Assembly: GCA_045540695.1 (NCBI GenBank) | Contig: JAZQHR010000070.1 | Location: forward strand, 1-6,575 | DNA from: JAZQHR01 sp045540695 | Lineage (GTDB): Bacteria > Bacillota > Clostridia > UMGS1810 | DNA: 6,575 nt | Direction of reading: 5' to 3' | Part shown: piece by piece, positions 1-6,347 of the stretch | How the letters are laid out: every line of letters starts with the position of its first letter | Numbering within the stretch: the first letter of the stretch is position 1 | Position numbers and translations under genes: made by a program | The notes under the pieces: generated by a model | What the model was told of the DNA's origin: nothing | Database searches by the model: none | The model's input: only the letters and a program-made list of their open reading frames with translations

Positions 1-1154
1 ATGAAGCCTTCTGCATCTTTGTGGCTGTATAGCTCTTTACTGTCGCCAAATGATGCGATTTCTTCACTGTATAGTGAGTATGGGCTCTTCGCACCTGCTG
101 CAGATACGCTACCTTTGTATAGTTTAAGTCTTACTTCACCTGTAACAGTTTCTTCCATAGAATCAACCATAGCTGAAAGTGCCTCACGAAGTGGAGTATA
201 CCATTTACCATCATACACTAGCTCAGAGAATTTAATTGCTGCTTGACGTTTAAACGCCTGAGTATCGCGGTCAAGGCATAGGTACTCAAGTTCCTGAAGT
301 GCTGCATATAGGATAGTACCACCTGGAGTTTCATATACACCTCTTGATTTCATACCAACAAGTCTGTCCTCAACGATGTCTGTGATACCAATTCCGTTTG
401 CACCGCCGATTTCATTAAGTTTTTCAACAAGTGCACGAGGGCTCATTTTTTCGCCGTTAAGTGATACTGCATCACCTTTTTCAAAACCGATTGTAACATA
501 AGTTGGAACATCTGGAGCCTTCTGTGGTGGAACTGTAAGCTTTAAAAGCGAATCAAGCTGTGGTTCGTTAGCAGGGTCTTCTAGGTCCATACCTTCGTGG
601 CTGATGTGCCAGATGTTTCTGTCACGAGAATAAAGGTCCTTCTTTGTAACAGGGATTTCTATACCGTGAGCTTCAGCGTAGTCAACTGCATCTTCACGAG
701 AAGTGATATCCCATATTCTCCAAGGAGCTATTATTTTAAGGTGAGGAGCAAGAGCCTTTACAGTAAGCTCAAATCTTACTTGGTCGTTACCCTTACCTGT
801 AGCACCGTGGCAGATTGCAACTGCACCTTCTTTTTCAGCTATTTCAACAAGTCTTTTTGCAATGATAGGACGAGCATGTGATGTACCAAGAAGGTATTTA
901 CCTTCGTATACTGCACCTGCTTTTACAGTAGGGAATATGAAATCTTTTACATATTCATCTCTTAAATCTTCTATGTAAAGCTTTGAAGCACCGGCTTTTT
1001 TAGCACGTTCTTCTAATCCTTCTGTTTCTTTACCCTGACCAACGTCACCGCAAACTGCGATAACTTCATAATCATAGTTTTCCTTAAGCCAAGGAATGAT
1101 TATGGATGTGTCAAGACCACCAGAGTATGCAAGTATTACTTTTTCTTTTGCCAT
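1..1154 (-). CDS. argG: Argininosuccinate synthase, 3' end cut off by the window edge
   Basis: Makes argininosuccinate from citrulline and aspartate using ATP, the next-to-last step of arginine synthesis, in the cytoplasm. The visible 384 complete codons start MAKEKVILAYSGGLDTS: the N-type ATP pyrophosphatase loop SGGLDTS is at residues 11-17. The second family signature, GATGKGNDQVRFE, is at residues 117-129, and YSRDRNIWHISHEG at 175-188 is the usual conserved block. The ATG at 1152-1154 is chosen because AGGAGG (1164-1169) lies 9 bases upstream and the family begins at this point. Family members are about 400-410 residues, so only about 20-25 C-terminal residues lie beyond position 1. No frameshift or internal stop is visible. 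The gene has its own promoter and is separated by a terminator from the SPFH gene upstream. Whether argH follows cannot be seen. Confidence 0.97.
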   Translation of the reverse strand, partial: MAKEKVILAYSGGLDTSIIIPWLKENYDYEVIAVCGDVGQGKETEGLEERAKKAGASKLYIEDLRDEYVKDFIFPTVKAGAVYEGKYLLGTSHARPIIAKRLVEIAEKEGAVAICHGATGKGNDQVRFELTVKALAPHLKIIAPWRIWDITSREDAVDYAEAHGIEIPVTKKDLYSRDRNIWHISHEGMDLEDPANEPQLDSLLKLTVPPQKAPDVPTYVTIGFEKGDAVSLNGEKMSPRALVEKLNEIGGANGIGITDIVEDRLVGMKSRGVYETPGGTILYAALQELEYLCLDRDTQAFKRQAAIKFSELVYDGKWYTPLREALSAMVDSMEETVTGEVRLKLYKGSVSAAGAKSPYSLYSEEIASFGDSKELYSHKDAEGF

Positions 1155-1180
1155 TTTAATATTCCTCCTGAAAATGTTTT

Positions 1181-1205
1181 CGTATAATTATGCATTATAT
1201 ATGCA
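1181..1205 (-). promoter_or_regulatory. Candidate arginine-repressor operator (two overlapping ARG-box-like palindromes)
   Basis: Two overlapping imperfect palindromes cover the -10 box and predicted start of argG. The 1191-1205 element is TGCAT-5-ATGCA. The 1181-1194 element, read on the minus strand, is TGCATAATTATACG, close to the ARG-box pattern TGNAT-4-ATNCA. Known ArgR/AhrC operators in Firmicutes have this AT-rich symmetric form and often overlap the promoters of arg genes. The assignment is inferred from position and pattern. The first element has a 5-base rather than 4-base spacer, and short AT-rich palindromes can arise by chance here. Confidence 0.5.
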
Positions 1206-1222
1206 TTTTTATAAATTGTCAA
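1194..1222 (-). promoter_or_regulatory. Consensus sigma-A promoter of argG
   Basis: Read on the minus strand, TTGACA (1217-1222) and TATAAT (1194-1199) are separated by exactly 17 bases. Both hexamers are perfect matches to the housekeeping sigma consensus. The predicted start is near 1187, giving a leader of about 33 bases before the argG ATG. A promoter this strong would normally need repression, which fits the palindromes overlapping its -10 box. Confidence 0.88.
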
Positions 1223-1271
1223 TAGTTTTTGTTAAATTTTTATAAATTAGCTAAATTATATACAAATTACA

Positions 1272-1301
1272 AGGCTTTGGCAGTCAATTTCACCAAAGCC
1301 T
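1272..1301 (-). terminator. Intrinsic terminator after the SPFH gene
   Basis: AGGCTTTGG (1272-1280) and CCAAAGCCT (1293-1301) form a perfect 9-bp stem with a 12-base loop. On the minus strand the stem is followed by TTGTAATTTGT, a T-rich but interrupted tail. It lies about 40 bases past the SPFH stop codon and before the argG promoter, where the rsmD-to-SPFH transcript would be expected to end. The broken T-tract makes termination efficiency uncertain. Confidence 0.75.
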
Positions 1302-1303
1302 GT

Positions 1304-1321
1304 TATTCATTTAAATGAATA
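1304..1321. repeat. Perfect 18-bp palindrome next to the terminator
   Basis: TATTCATTTAAATGAATA is its own reverse complement. It lies between the SPFH stop codon and the terminator stem. A second perfect palindrome, TGAATATATTCA (1316-1327), overlaps its right half. The function is unknown. It is AT-only apart from one C and one G, so it may be chance, an RNA 3'-end element or a protein-binding site. Confidence 0.6.
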
Positions 1322-1343
1322 TATTCACTAAAGTGTGTATATT

Positions 1344-2234
1344 TTATTTTTCACTAGTGCCCTTTGCAATCTCTGCTACCGATGTAGCAAGACCTGCAAG
1401 GCCTTGGATATCGCTTGGAATAATTATCTTTGTAGCCTTTCCGTCGGCTACCTTTTCAAATGCTTCAAGTCCCTTTAATGCAATAACCTCTTTAGAAGGT
1501 GCTGCCTCGTTTAGCTTTTTAAGACCTTCTGCAAGTGCGGTCTGAATATCAAGTATAGCTTGTGCCTGACCTTCAGCTTCTTTTATAGCCGCTTCTTTTT
1601 TAGCCTCTGCACGAAGAATTGCCGATTCCTTTTCACCTTCTGCAGTAAGGATAGCCGCACGCTTTTCACCCTCTGCTATAAGGATAGCTTCACGTCTTTC
1701 CCTCTCTGCCTTCATCTGTCTTTCCATCGCATCCTGAATAGCTGATGGCGGGATAATGTTTTTTAGCTCAACTCTGTTTACCTTGATGCCCCAAGGGTCA
1801 GTAGCTTCGTCGAGTATCGCACGCATTTTTGTGTTTACTGTGTCACGTGAAGTAAGTGTTTCGTCAAGCTCCATATCACCTATGATGTTACGTAGGGTAG
1901 TAGCAGTTAAGTTTTCTATAGCTGCAATGGGATTTACCACACCATACGCGTACATTTTAGGGTCAGTAATCTGGTAGAAAACTACTGTGTCTATCTGCAT
2001 AGTAACGTTATCCTTTGTAATAACAGGCTGTGGTGCAAAGTCAACTACCTGCTCTTTTAAGCAGACATTTCTTGCAACTCTGTCAATGAAAGGTACCTTA
2101 ACGTGAATACCTACGTCCCATGTTGTTTGATATGCACCAAGTCTTTCAATAACCGCCGCGTATGCCTGCGGAACAATTTTGATGTTGGCAATTATTAGTA
2201 CAAGTACAAGTGCTAAGATAATTAGTATAATCAT
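1344..2234 (-). CDS. SPFH/stomatin-like membrane protein (QmcA/slipin type)
   Basis: A 296-residue prohibitin-homology protein, the membrane scaffold type that forms large oligomers in lipid microdomains. Residues 1-17 are a strongly hydrophobic N-terminal anchor. The SPFH domain covers roughly residues 18-180 and includes ERLGAYQTTWDVGIHVKVPFID and the family-typical DPWGIKVNRVELKNIIPP (146-163). A charged helix follows at about 165-228, containing four tandem 11-residue units of the type xxAILxAEGEK at 181-224. The tail (270-290) has the IIPSDIQGLAGLA motif common to the QmcA/YbbK group. The start is set by GGAGG 8 bases before the ATG. It lies 24 bases after an NfeD gene, the classic partner of bacterial slipins, and is the last gene of the operon. 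The exact role is not known; membrane quality control or organisation is inferred from the family. Confidence 0.92.
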   Translation of the reverse strand: MIILIILALVLVLIIANIKIVPQAYAAVIERLGAYQTTWDVGIHVKVPFIDRVARNVCLKEQVVDFAPQPVITKDNVTMQIDTVVFYQITDPKMYAYGVVNPIAAIENLTATTLRNIIGDMELDETLTSRDTVNTKMRAILDEATDPWGIKVNRVELKNIIPPSAIQDAMERQMKAERERREAILIAEGEKRAAILTAEGEKESAILRAEAKKEAAIKEAEGQAQAILDIQTALAEGLKKLNEAAPSKEVIALKGLEAFEKVADGKATKIIIPSDIQGLAGLATSVAEIAKGTSEK

Positions 2235-2258
2235 AATTTATTCCTCCGTTTTGTTGAT

Positions 2259-2684
2259 TTAGTTTACTTTTTCTACTATAAGCTTAACTCCGCTTATTTC
2301 TTTTACAATAACTTTCTCGCCTGCGTATACCGTCGAACCGTCCTCGGTTATGGATGACCATTCCATACCTGAAAGGTTTACTTTTCCTGCAAATTTGTCA
2401 GGTGTAATGTCCTCTGTAACAATCGCTGTTTTGCCAATATTTTTCGCAGCATCAGTTCTTACAAACTTTGGCTTGATTTTTTTGTCAACAAGTGGCTTTG
2501 TTGCAATTAAAAGGACTCCTGCAAGTATTACAAAAAACCATATTTGAAACGTTACAGATACACCGAAAAATGCGAGAATGCACGTTGCAAGAGAGCTTAT
2601 AGCAAACCATATCGTAATAAGATTGAATGTTGATACTTCAATTACACATAATATTATTGTAACCGCCAGCCATAAAAAATACAT
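2259..2684 (-). CDS. Short NfeD-family membrane protein with C-terminal OB-fold
   Basis: A 141-residue protein of the short NfeD class (YbbJ-like), lacking the N-terminal serine-protease domain of long NfeD proteins. Hydrophobic segments at about residues 3-15, 21-41 and 47-62 form the membrane part. After the basic linker KPLVDKKIKPK comes a small beta-rich domain (about 80-140) with the family pattern NIGKTAIV, G-K-V-N-L-S-G-M-E-W and AGEKVIVKEISGVKLIVE, matching the NfeD C-terminal OB-fold. This domain is thought to bind the partner SPFH protein, which is encoded immediately downstream. The start at 2684 follows AAGGTG, and the gap from proA is only 17 bases, so co-transcription is likely. 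Recognition rests on layout and motif; the biochemical role in this organism is inferred. Confidence 0.88.
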   Translation of the reverse strand: MYFLWLAVTIILCVIEVSTFNLITIWFAISSLATCILAFFGVSVTFQIWFFVILAGVLLIATKPLVDKKIKPKFVRTDAAKNIGKTAIVTEDITPDKFAGKVNLSGMEWSSITEDGSTVYAGEKVIVKEISGVKLIVEKVN

Positions 2685-2701
2685 TTTATCACACCTTTCT
2701 T

Positions 2702-3949
2702 TTATCTTATCTGTCCGTCGCCGGAAATTATATATTTAAATGTAGTAAGTTCATTAAGTCCCATAGGACCACGTGCGTGAATTTTCTGTGTGCTGATGCC
2801 AATCTCTGCACCAAACCCAAACTCAAATCCGTCAGTAAATCTCGTAGACGCATTTACATATACTGCCGCCGCGTCAACGCTTTCCTGGAATTTGTTTGCC
2901 TTTTTATAACTGTCTGTAATTATCGCTTCAGAATGCTTTGTTCCATACATATCTATGTGACTTATAGCTTCGTCAATACTATCAACGGATTTTATAGCAA
3001 GTATGAAGTCAAGAAATTCCGTTGCGTAGTCATCGTCTGTAGCAAGCTTTGCACTTGGCATTTTTTTGCTTGTGTATTCACATGCACGGATTTCTACATT
3101 TTTTTCATTTAATGCATTTTCAAGTTTTTTGTAAAATGTATCATCAATGTTTTTATTTATAAGTACAGTTTCTATTGCATTGCATACAGAAGGCCTGCTG
3201 GTTTTCGCGTTTATTATTATTTTAACCGCCATATCCATATCGCATTCGTCATCAACGTATATGTGACAATTTCCCACACCAGTTTCTATTACAGGAATAG
3301 TAGCATTATTTACAACAGCCTTTATAAGTCCCGCACCGCCTCGCGGTATAAGTACATCTATGTACTCGTTAAGTTTCATCATCTGCGTAGCCACATCACG
3401 AGATGTATTTTCAACAAATGTAATCGCATCTCTTGGAATACCCGCCTTTTCAATTGCATCTTTCATTATACCTGAAAGTGCAAGGTTTGAATAAAACGCC
3501 TCACTTCCGCCTCTTAGTACTACCGCGTTAGATGATTTTAAACATAATGCCGCTGTGTCAACGGTAACATTTGGACGTGATTCATATATCACACCAACTA
3601 CACCTAGCGGAACTCTCTTTTTACCAATCATAAGTCCATTTGGCCTTTTTGTCATAGATACCACTTCACCAACCGGGTCGGGAAGTGCCACAATCTTTCT
3701 CACGCCATCTGCAATTCCTTCGATTCTTTCAGGTGTGAGCTTAAGTCTGTCAAGCATCACATCCGATATGCCGTTATCCTTCGCTTTAGCCAAATCCTTC
3801 TCATTTTCTTTGCATATATAATCAGAATTTTTTATAAGCTCTTCGGCAATGTTTAAAAGTGCATTATTCTTTTTCGTCTGCTCTACAGTATTTAAAAATT
3901 TTGATGCTGTTTTCGCGTTTTTACAAGAAGTATTTAAATCAAAAGCCAT
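2702..3949 (-). CDS. proA: Glutamate-5-semialdehyde dehydrogenase (gamma-glutamyl phosphate reductase)
   Basis: Reduces glutamyl 5-phosphate to glutamate 5-semialdehyde with NADPH, the second step of proline synthesis, in the cytoplasm. The 415-residue length is normal for ProA. Hallmarks are the cofactor-region block IYESRPNVTVDTAALCLKSS (121-140) followed by NAVVLRGGSEA, PRGGAGLI (202-209), the SRPSVCNAIET block with predicted catalytic Cys256, and the C-terminal signature HARGPMGLNELTTFKY (391-406). The ATG at 3949 has AAGGA about 9 bases upstream. It lies 18 bases after proB, so the two enzymes, which handle an unstable phosphate intermediate, are made from one message. No sign of damage or fusion is seen. 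In some bacteria proA belongs to a proBA operon under proline control; no T-box or other riboregulator is visible here. Confidence 0.97.
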   Translation of the reverse strand: MAFDLNTSCKNAKTASKFLNTVEQTKKNNALLNIAEELIKNSDYICKENEKDLAKAKDNGISDVMLDRLKLTPERIEGIADGVRKIVALPDPVGEVVSMTKRPNGLMIGKKRVPLGVVGVIYESRPNVTVDTAALCLKSSNAVVLRGGSEAFYSNLALSGIMKDAIEKAGIPRDAITFVENTSRDVATQMMKLNEYIDVLIPRGGAGLIKAVVNNATIPVIETGVGNCHIYVDDECDMDMAVKIIINAKTSRPSVCNAIETVLINKNIDDTFYKKLENALNEKNVEIRACEYTSKKMPSAKLATDDDYATEFLDFILAIKSVDSIDEAISHIDMYGTKHSEAIITDSYKKANKFQESVDAAAVYVNASTRFTDGFEFGFGAEIGISTQKIHARGPMGLNELTTFKYIISGDGQIR

Positions 3950-3967
3950 TATAAAGATTCCTTTCTG

Positions 3968-4753
3968 TTATTGTGCTTTGAATAAAGTGCCTGCCGATTT
4001 TCCGTCAAATATATCATAAAGTACTTCAGGATTTTTGCCGTTTGTGATTATCATATCTGTTCCCGATTTAGTCGCAATATCAGCTGCGTATATTTTTGTT
4101 ATCATACCGCCTGTACCGCGGTTTGTACTTGTGCCACCTGCAATACTCTTTATATTTTCATCAATTTTTTCAACTTTTTCGATAAGCTTTGCATCAGCAT
4201 TTTTGTTTGGGTCTTTGTCGTACAGACCGTCAATGTCCGAGAGTATCACAAGCACGTCAGCTTCTATTATATCTGAAACATACGCCGATAATGTGTCGTT
4301 GTCGCCAAACTCTATCTGGTCTGTAGAAATACTGTCATTTTCATTAACTACGGGTATTATTCCAAGACCTAATAATGTTTCAAACGTGTTTTTCGCATTT
4401 ATGTATCTGTTTTCATCGTCAACAACATCTTTTGTAAGAAGTATCTGTGCAACTGTGTGACTGTACTCCGAAAACAACTTTCCATAATAGTTCATAAGCT
4501 CACATTGCCCAATTGCCGCAAGTGCCTGCTTTGTGCGAAGGTCAGTCGGCTTTTCCTTAAGACCTACCTTTCCCATACCAACACCAACTGCACCACTCGA
4601 TACAAGTACTATATCGCGACCTTGATTTTTAAGGTCAGCTATCACCTTTACAAGCTTTTCCACAGTTCTGATATTTAAGTGGCCGGTTGAATAGGTAAGG
4701 GTAGACGTTCCGACTTTTATAACGATTTTTTTTGCATCTTTAATACTGTTCAT
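3968..4753 (-). CDS. proB: Glutamate 5-kinase, short form without PUA domain
   Basis: Phosphorylates glutamate with ATP to glutamyl 5-phosphate, the committed and usually feedback-controlled step of proline synthesis. The 261 residues contain only the amino-acid-kinase domain: VIKVGTSTLT (11-20), VSSGAVGVGMGK (51-62), NENDSIS (137-143), FGDNDTLSAYVSD (149-161), SDIDGLYDKDPN (172-183) and the GTGGMITKI nucleotide-site block (213-221). The E. coli enzyme is about 367 residues because it carries a C-terminal PUA domain; PUA-less forms are known in other bacteria, so this is probably natural rather than truncated. The gene ends cleanly 18 bases before proA. The start is fixed by AGGGAG 5 bases before the ATG and an in-frame TAG (minus strand) just upstream. 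A 67-base gap with a strong hairpin separates it from the gene before it. Confidence 0.96.
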   Translation of the reverse strand: MNSIKDAKKIVIKVGTSTLTYSTGHLNIRTVEKLVKVIADLKNQGRDIVLVSSGAVGVGMGKVGLKEKPTDLRTKQALAAIGQCELMNYYGKLFSEYSHTVAQILLTKDVVDDENRYINAKNTFETLLGLGIIPVVNENDSISTDQIEFGDNDTLSAYVSDIIEADVLVILSDIDGLYDKDPNKNADAKLIEKVEKIDENIKSIAGGTSTNRGTGGMITKIYAADIATKSGTDMIITNGKNPEVLYDIFDGKSAGTLFKAQ

Positions 4754-4770
4754 ATTTTCTCCCTAGCAAA

Positions 4771-4803
4771 CACCTCCACAATAATTGCTTATATGTGGAG
4801 GTG
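4771..4803 (-). promoter_or_regulatory. Perfect 10-bp hairpin in the proB leader
   Basis: CACCTCCACA (4771-4780) and TGTGGAGGTG (4794-4803) pair perfectly around a 13-base loop. On the minus-strand transcript the hairpin starts about 17 bases after the stop of the coiled-coil gene and ends 17 bases before the proB ATG. The tail after the stem is TTTGCTAGGGAG, so the U-tract is too weak for a confident terminator. The 3' arm contains GGAGGTG, an ideal Shine-Dalgarno match held in the stem, and the 5' arm carries CACCTCC, identical to the core of the 16S 3' tail. It may be a partial terminator, an RNA-processing or stability element, or a translational control element. Confidence 0.65.
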
Positions 4804-4820
4804 ACCGTTTTTAAATTTAA

Positions 4821-5261
4821 TTATTGTCTAAGTTCTGCTCTGCACTGCTTGATGTCATTTGCAATTTCTTTTGATTTTTCTTCAAGTTTTTCTAGTGTGC
4901 TATCAGCAAAGTGAAGTGCGCCAAGTCTGATTTCTCTGGCATTTTTCTGTGCTTTCATTATTATCTCATTAGCTTCTTCGTTAGCTCTTTTTGTTATCTC
5001 GTGTTCATCAATAAGAGCAACGATTTTCTGTTCAGCACTTTTGATAATCATATCAGCCTGCTTTTGAGCGTCAGTTAGTATCTTTTGTCTGTCCTCAACA
5101 ATTGATTTTGACATTCTTAATTCTTCAGGAAGCTGAAGACTAATGTCGTTTAGCATTTCAAGTACTTCTTCTTTGTTTATAAACGTTTTCTTAATAATCG
5201 GAAATTCAAAACCTTTATCAACAACTTCTTCCAATTCGCTTAATAGTTCTATTATATCCAT
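4821..5261 (-). CDS. Coiled-coil protein of unknown function encoded next to coaD
   Basis: A 146-residue soluble protein, rich in Glu, Lys, Ala and Ile, with no membrane segment or signal peptide. The N-terminal part (1-45) is MDIIELLSELEEVVDKG followed by KEEVLEMLNDISLQLPEELR, a short helical region that recalls the start of DivIVA-like proteins. Residues about 50-140 form a near-continuous helix with repeats such as DAQKQADMIIKSAEQK and AQKNAREIRLGALHFAD, like the stalk subunits of rotary ATPases (F-type b, V-type H). Similar genes beside coaD in Clostridia are often labelled ATPase or V-type subunit H, but no ATP-binding motif or other ATPase subunit is present here, so I do not assign that role. 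The start is supported by GGGAGGG 7 bases before the ATG. It lies 21 bases after coaD. A structural or cell-division role is possible but unproven. Confidence 0.82.
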   Translation of the reverse strand: MDIIELLSELEEVVDKGFEFPIIKKTFINKEEVLEMLNDISLQLPEELRMSKSIVEDRQKILTDAQKQADMIIKSAEQKIVALIDEHEITKRANEEANEIIMKAQKNAREIRLGALHFADSTLEKLEEKSKEIANDIKQCRAELRQ

Positions 5262-5282
5262 TTATATGCCCTCCCTTTCGGT

Positions 5283-5765
5283 CTATTTTTCAAATTTAGA
5301 TTGTATAATATCCTCCAAACATTCCGGTACCAATCCTTCAAGACTACCATTGTGCTTGGCAACTTCTTTAACAATACTCGAACTAAGGTACGAGTATTTT
5401 CCGTTTGTCATCATAAATAATGTCTCGATGTTTTTGTTTAATTTGCGGTTCATCAGAGCCATCTGAAATTCGTATTCGAAATCAGATACAGCTCTGAGTC
5501 CCTTTATAATAACATTCGCATTTACGGATTCCATATAATTAACAAGCAAACCCGAAAACTTGTCAATAACTACGTTATCCATATCCAATGTTACTTTCTT
5601 AAGAAATTCTACACGCTCCTCCATAGAAAAGGCAGGAGTTTTAGCTGAATTTTCCAGTATAGCCACATATAGCTTGTCAAAAATCTTTGCAGATCTTTTT
5701 ATAATGTCTAAATGCCCGTTTGTTACAGGGTCAAAACTACCCGGATATACTGCTATTTTTTCCAT
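5283..5765 (-). CDS. coaD: Phosphopantetheine adenylyltransferase
   Basis: Transfers an adenylyl group from ATP to 4'-phosphopantetheine, giving dephospho-CoA, the fourth step of coenzyme A synthesis. The 160-residue length matches the bacterial family. The N-terminus IAVYPGSFDPVTNGHLDIIKR contains the nucleotidyltransferase (T/H)xGH motif as TNGH (15-18). IKGLRAVSDFEYE (87-99) is the substrate-binding block, and YSYLSSSIVKEVA (124-136) is the second ATP-site signature, usually written ISSTxVKE. The start codon overlaps the rsmD stop by one base (TAATG), with AAGGAG 8 bases upstream inside rsmD, so translation is probably coupled. The rsmD-coaD pair is one of the more widely conserved neighbourhoods in Firmicutes. 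Confidence 0.97.
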   Translation of the reverse strand: MEKIAVYPGSFDPVTNGHLDIIKRSAKIFDKLYVAILENSAKTPAFSMEERVEFLKKVTLDMDNVVIDKFSGLLVNYMESVNANVIIKGLRAVSDFEYEFQMALMNRKLNKNIETLFMMTNGKYSYLSSSIVKEVAKHNGSLEGLVPECLEDIIQSKFEK

Positions 5766-6316
5766 TAACTGTTCTCCTTCGTAAGTATATAAATGCTGAC
5801 TTTGCCGTAATCTTTTTTAGTAATAAGCGAGAAGCCTTCGTAGTTTAACTCGTGAGATCGTTCGCATTCAGCAATTAAAATACATTTTTCTTTCATTATA
5901 TTATAACGAAGAATATTATCTAGTATTTTATCTTCCTGCCACATCAAATATGGTGGGTCAAGAAAAATAATGTCAAACTTTTCACCGGAATATTTTGATA
6001 TAAAGTTTAGGTAATCATCACATATTATAGTTGAATAATCGTTGTTGCGGGATTTATCAATGTTTTTTCTTATACATTCAACCGCACTTTTGTTTTTATC
6101 TACAAAAACACAATTTTTTGCATTTCTGCTAAGTGCTTCAATGCCCATTGCACCGCTTCCGGCAAATAAGTCAAGAACATTTGTGTCAATCACTCTGTCA
6201 AATAATATATTGAAAACAGATTCTCTCACTCTGTCTAGGGTAGGCCTTGTGTCAAGCCCTTCTAATGTCACAAGAGTAAGTCCTCTGTTTTTACCTGATA
6301 TGATTCTCAAACGCAT
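5765..6316 (-). CDS. rsmD: 16S rRNA (guanine(966)-N2)-methyltransferase
   Basis: Adds a methyl group from S-adenosylmethionine to N2 of G966 (E. coli numbering) in 16S rRNA during 30S assembly. The 183-residue protein starts MRLRIISGKNRG, as RsmD proteins typically do, followed by DTRPTLDRVRESVFNIL (22-38). The Rossmann SAM-binding motif I is LDLFAGSGAMGIEALSR (48-64), and the N-methyltransferase motif IV is DPPY (120-123). The start at 6316 is preceded by GGGG only 4 bases away, a close and modest ribosome binding site; no better ATG fits the family N-terminus. It is the first gene of the minus-strand operon, with its own promoter. It stands head to head with a probable rRNA operon whose product is its substrate. 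Confidence 0.95.
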   Translation of the reverse strand: MRLRIISGKNRGLTLVTLEGLDTRPTLDRVRESVFNILFDRVIDTNVLDLFAGSGAMGIEALSRNAKNCVFVDKNKSAVECIRKNIDKSRNNDYSTIICDDYLNFISKYSGEKFDIIFLDPPYLMWQEDKILDNILRYNIMKEKCILIAECERSHELNYEGFSLITKKDYGKVSIYILTKENS

Positions 6317-6347
6317 TACACCCCAGGATAATATAATATTATTTACT

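Noticed and set aside
2777..3112. Plus-strand 111-codon open frame opposite proA
   Set aside because: It lies wholly antisense to proA. The Cys/Phe/Tyr-rich translation looks like read-through of the opposite strand, not a protein.
4035..4460. Plus-strand 141-codon open frame opposite proB
   Set aside because: It is an antisense shadow of a gene with clear kinase motifs. Its translation is Ser/Phe/Ile-rich with no family resemblance, and no ribosome binding site or promoter was noticed.
4745..4780. Tiny leader peptide starting at TTG after the buried GGAGGTG
   Set aside because: The spacing from GGAGGTG to that TTG is only about one or two bases, too short for initiation, and the frame is under ten codons.
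4771..4803. Full intrinsic terminator splitting the operon
   Set aside because: The stem is strong, but the minus-strand tail is TTTGCTAGGGAG, with only three consecutive T. On the plus strand a run of six T follows at a 4-base distance, but there is no plus-strand gene to end there. It is kept as a regulatory hairpin instead.
4754..4820. T-box or other proline-sensing riboswitch before proB
   Set aside because: The gap is only 67 bases, too short for a T-box, and no T-box sequence or specifier stem is visible; only a single hairpin is present.
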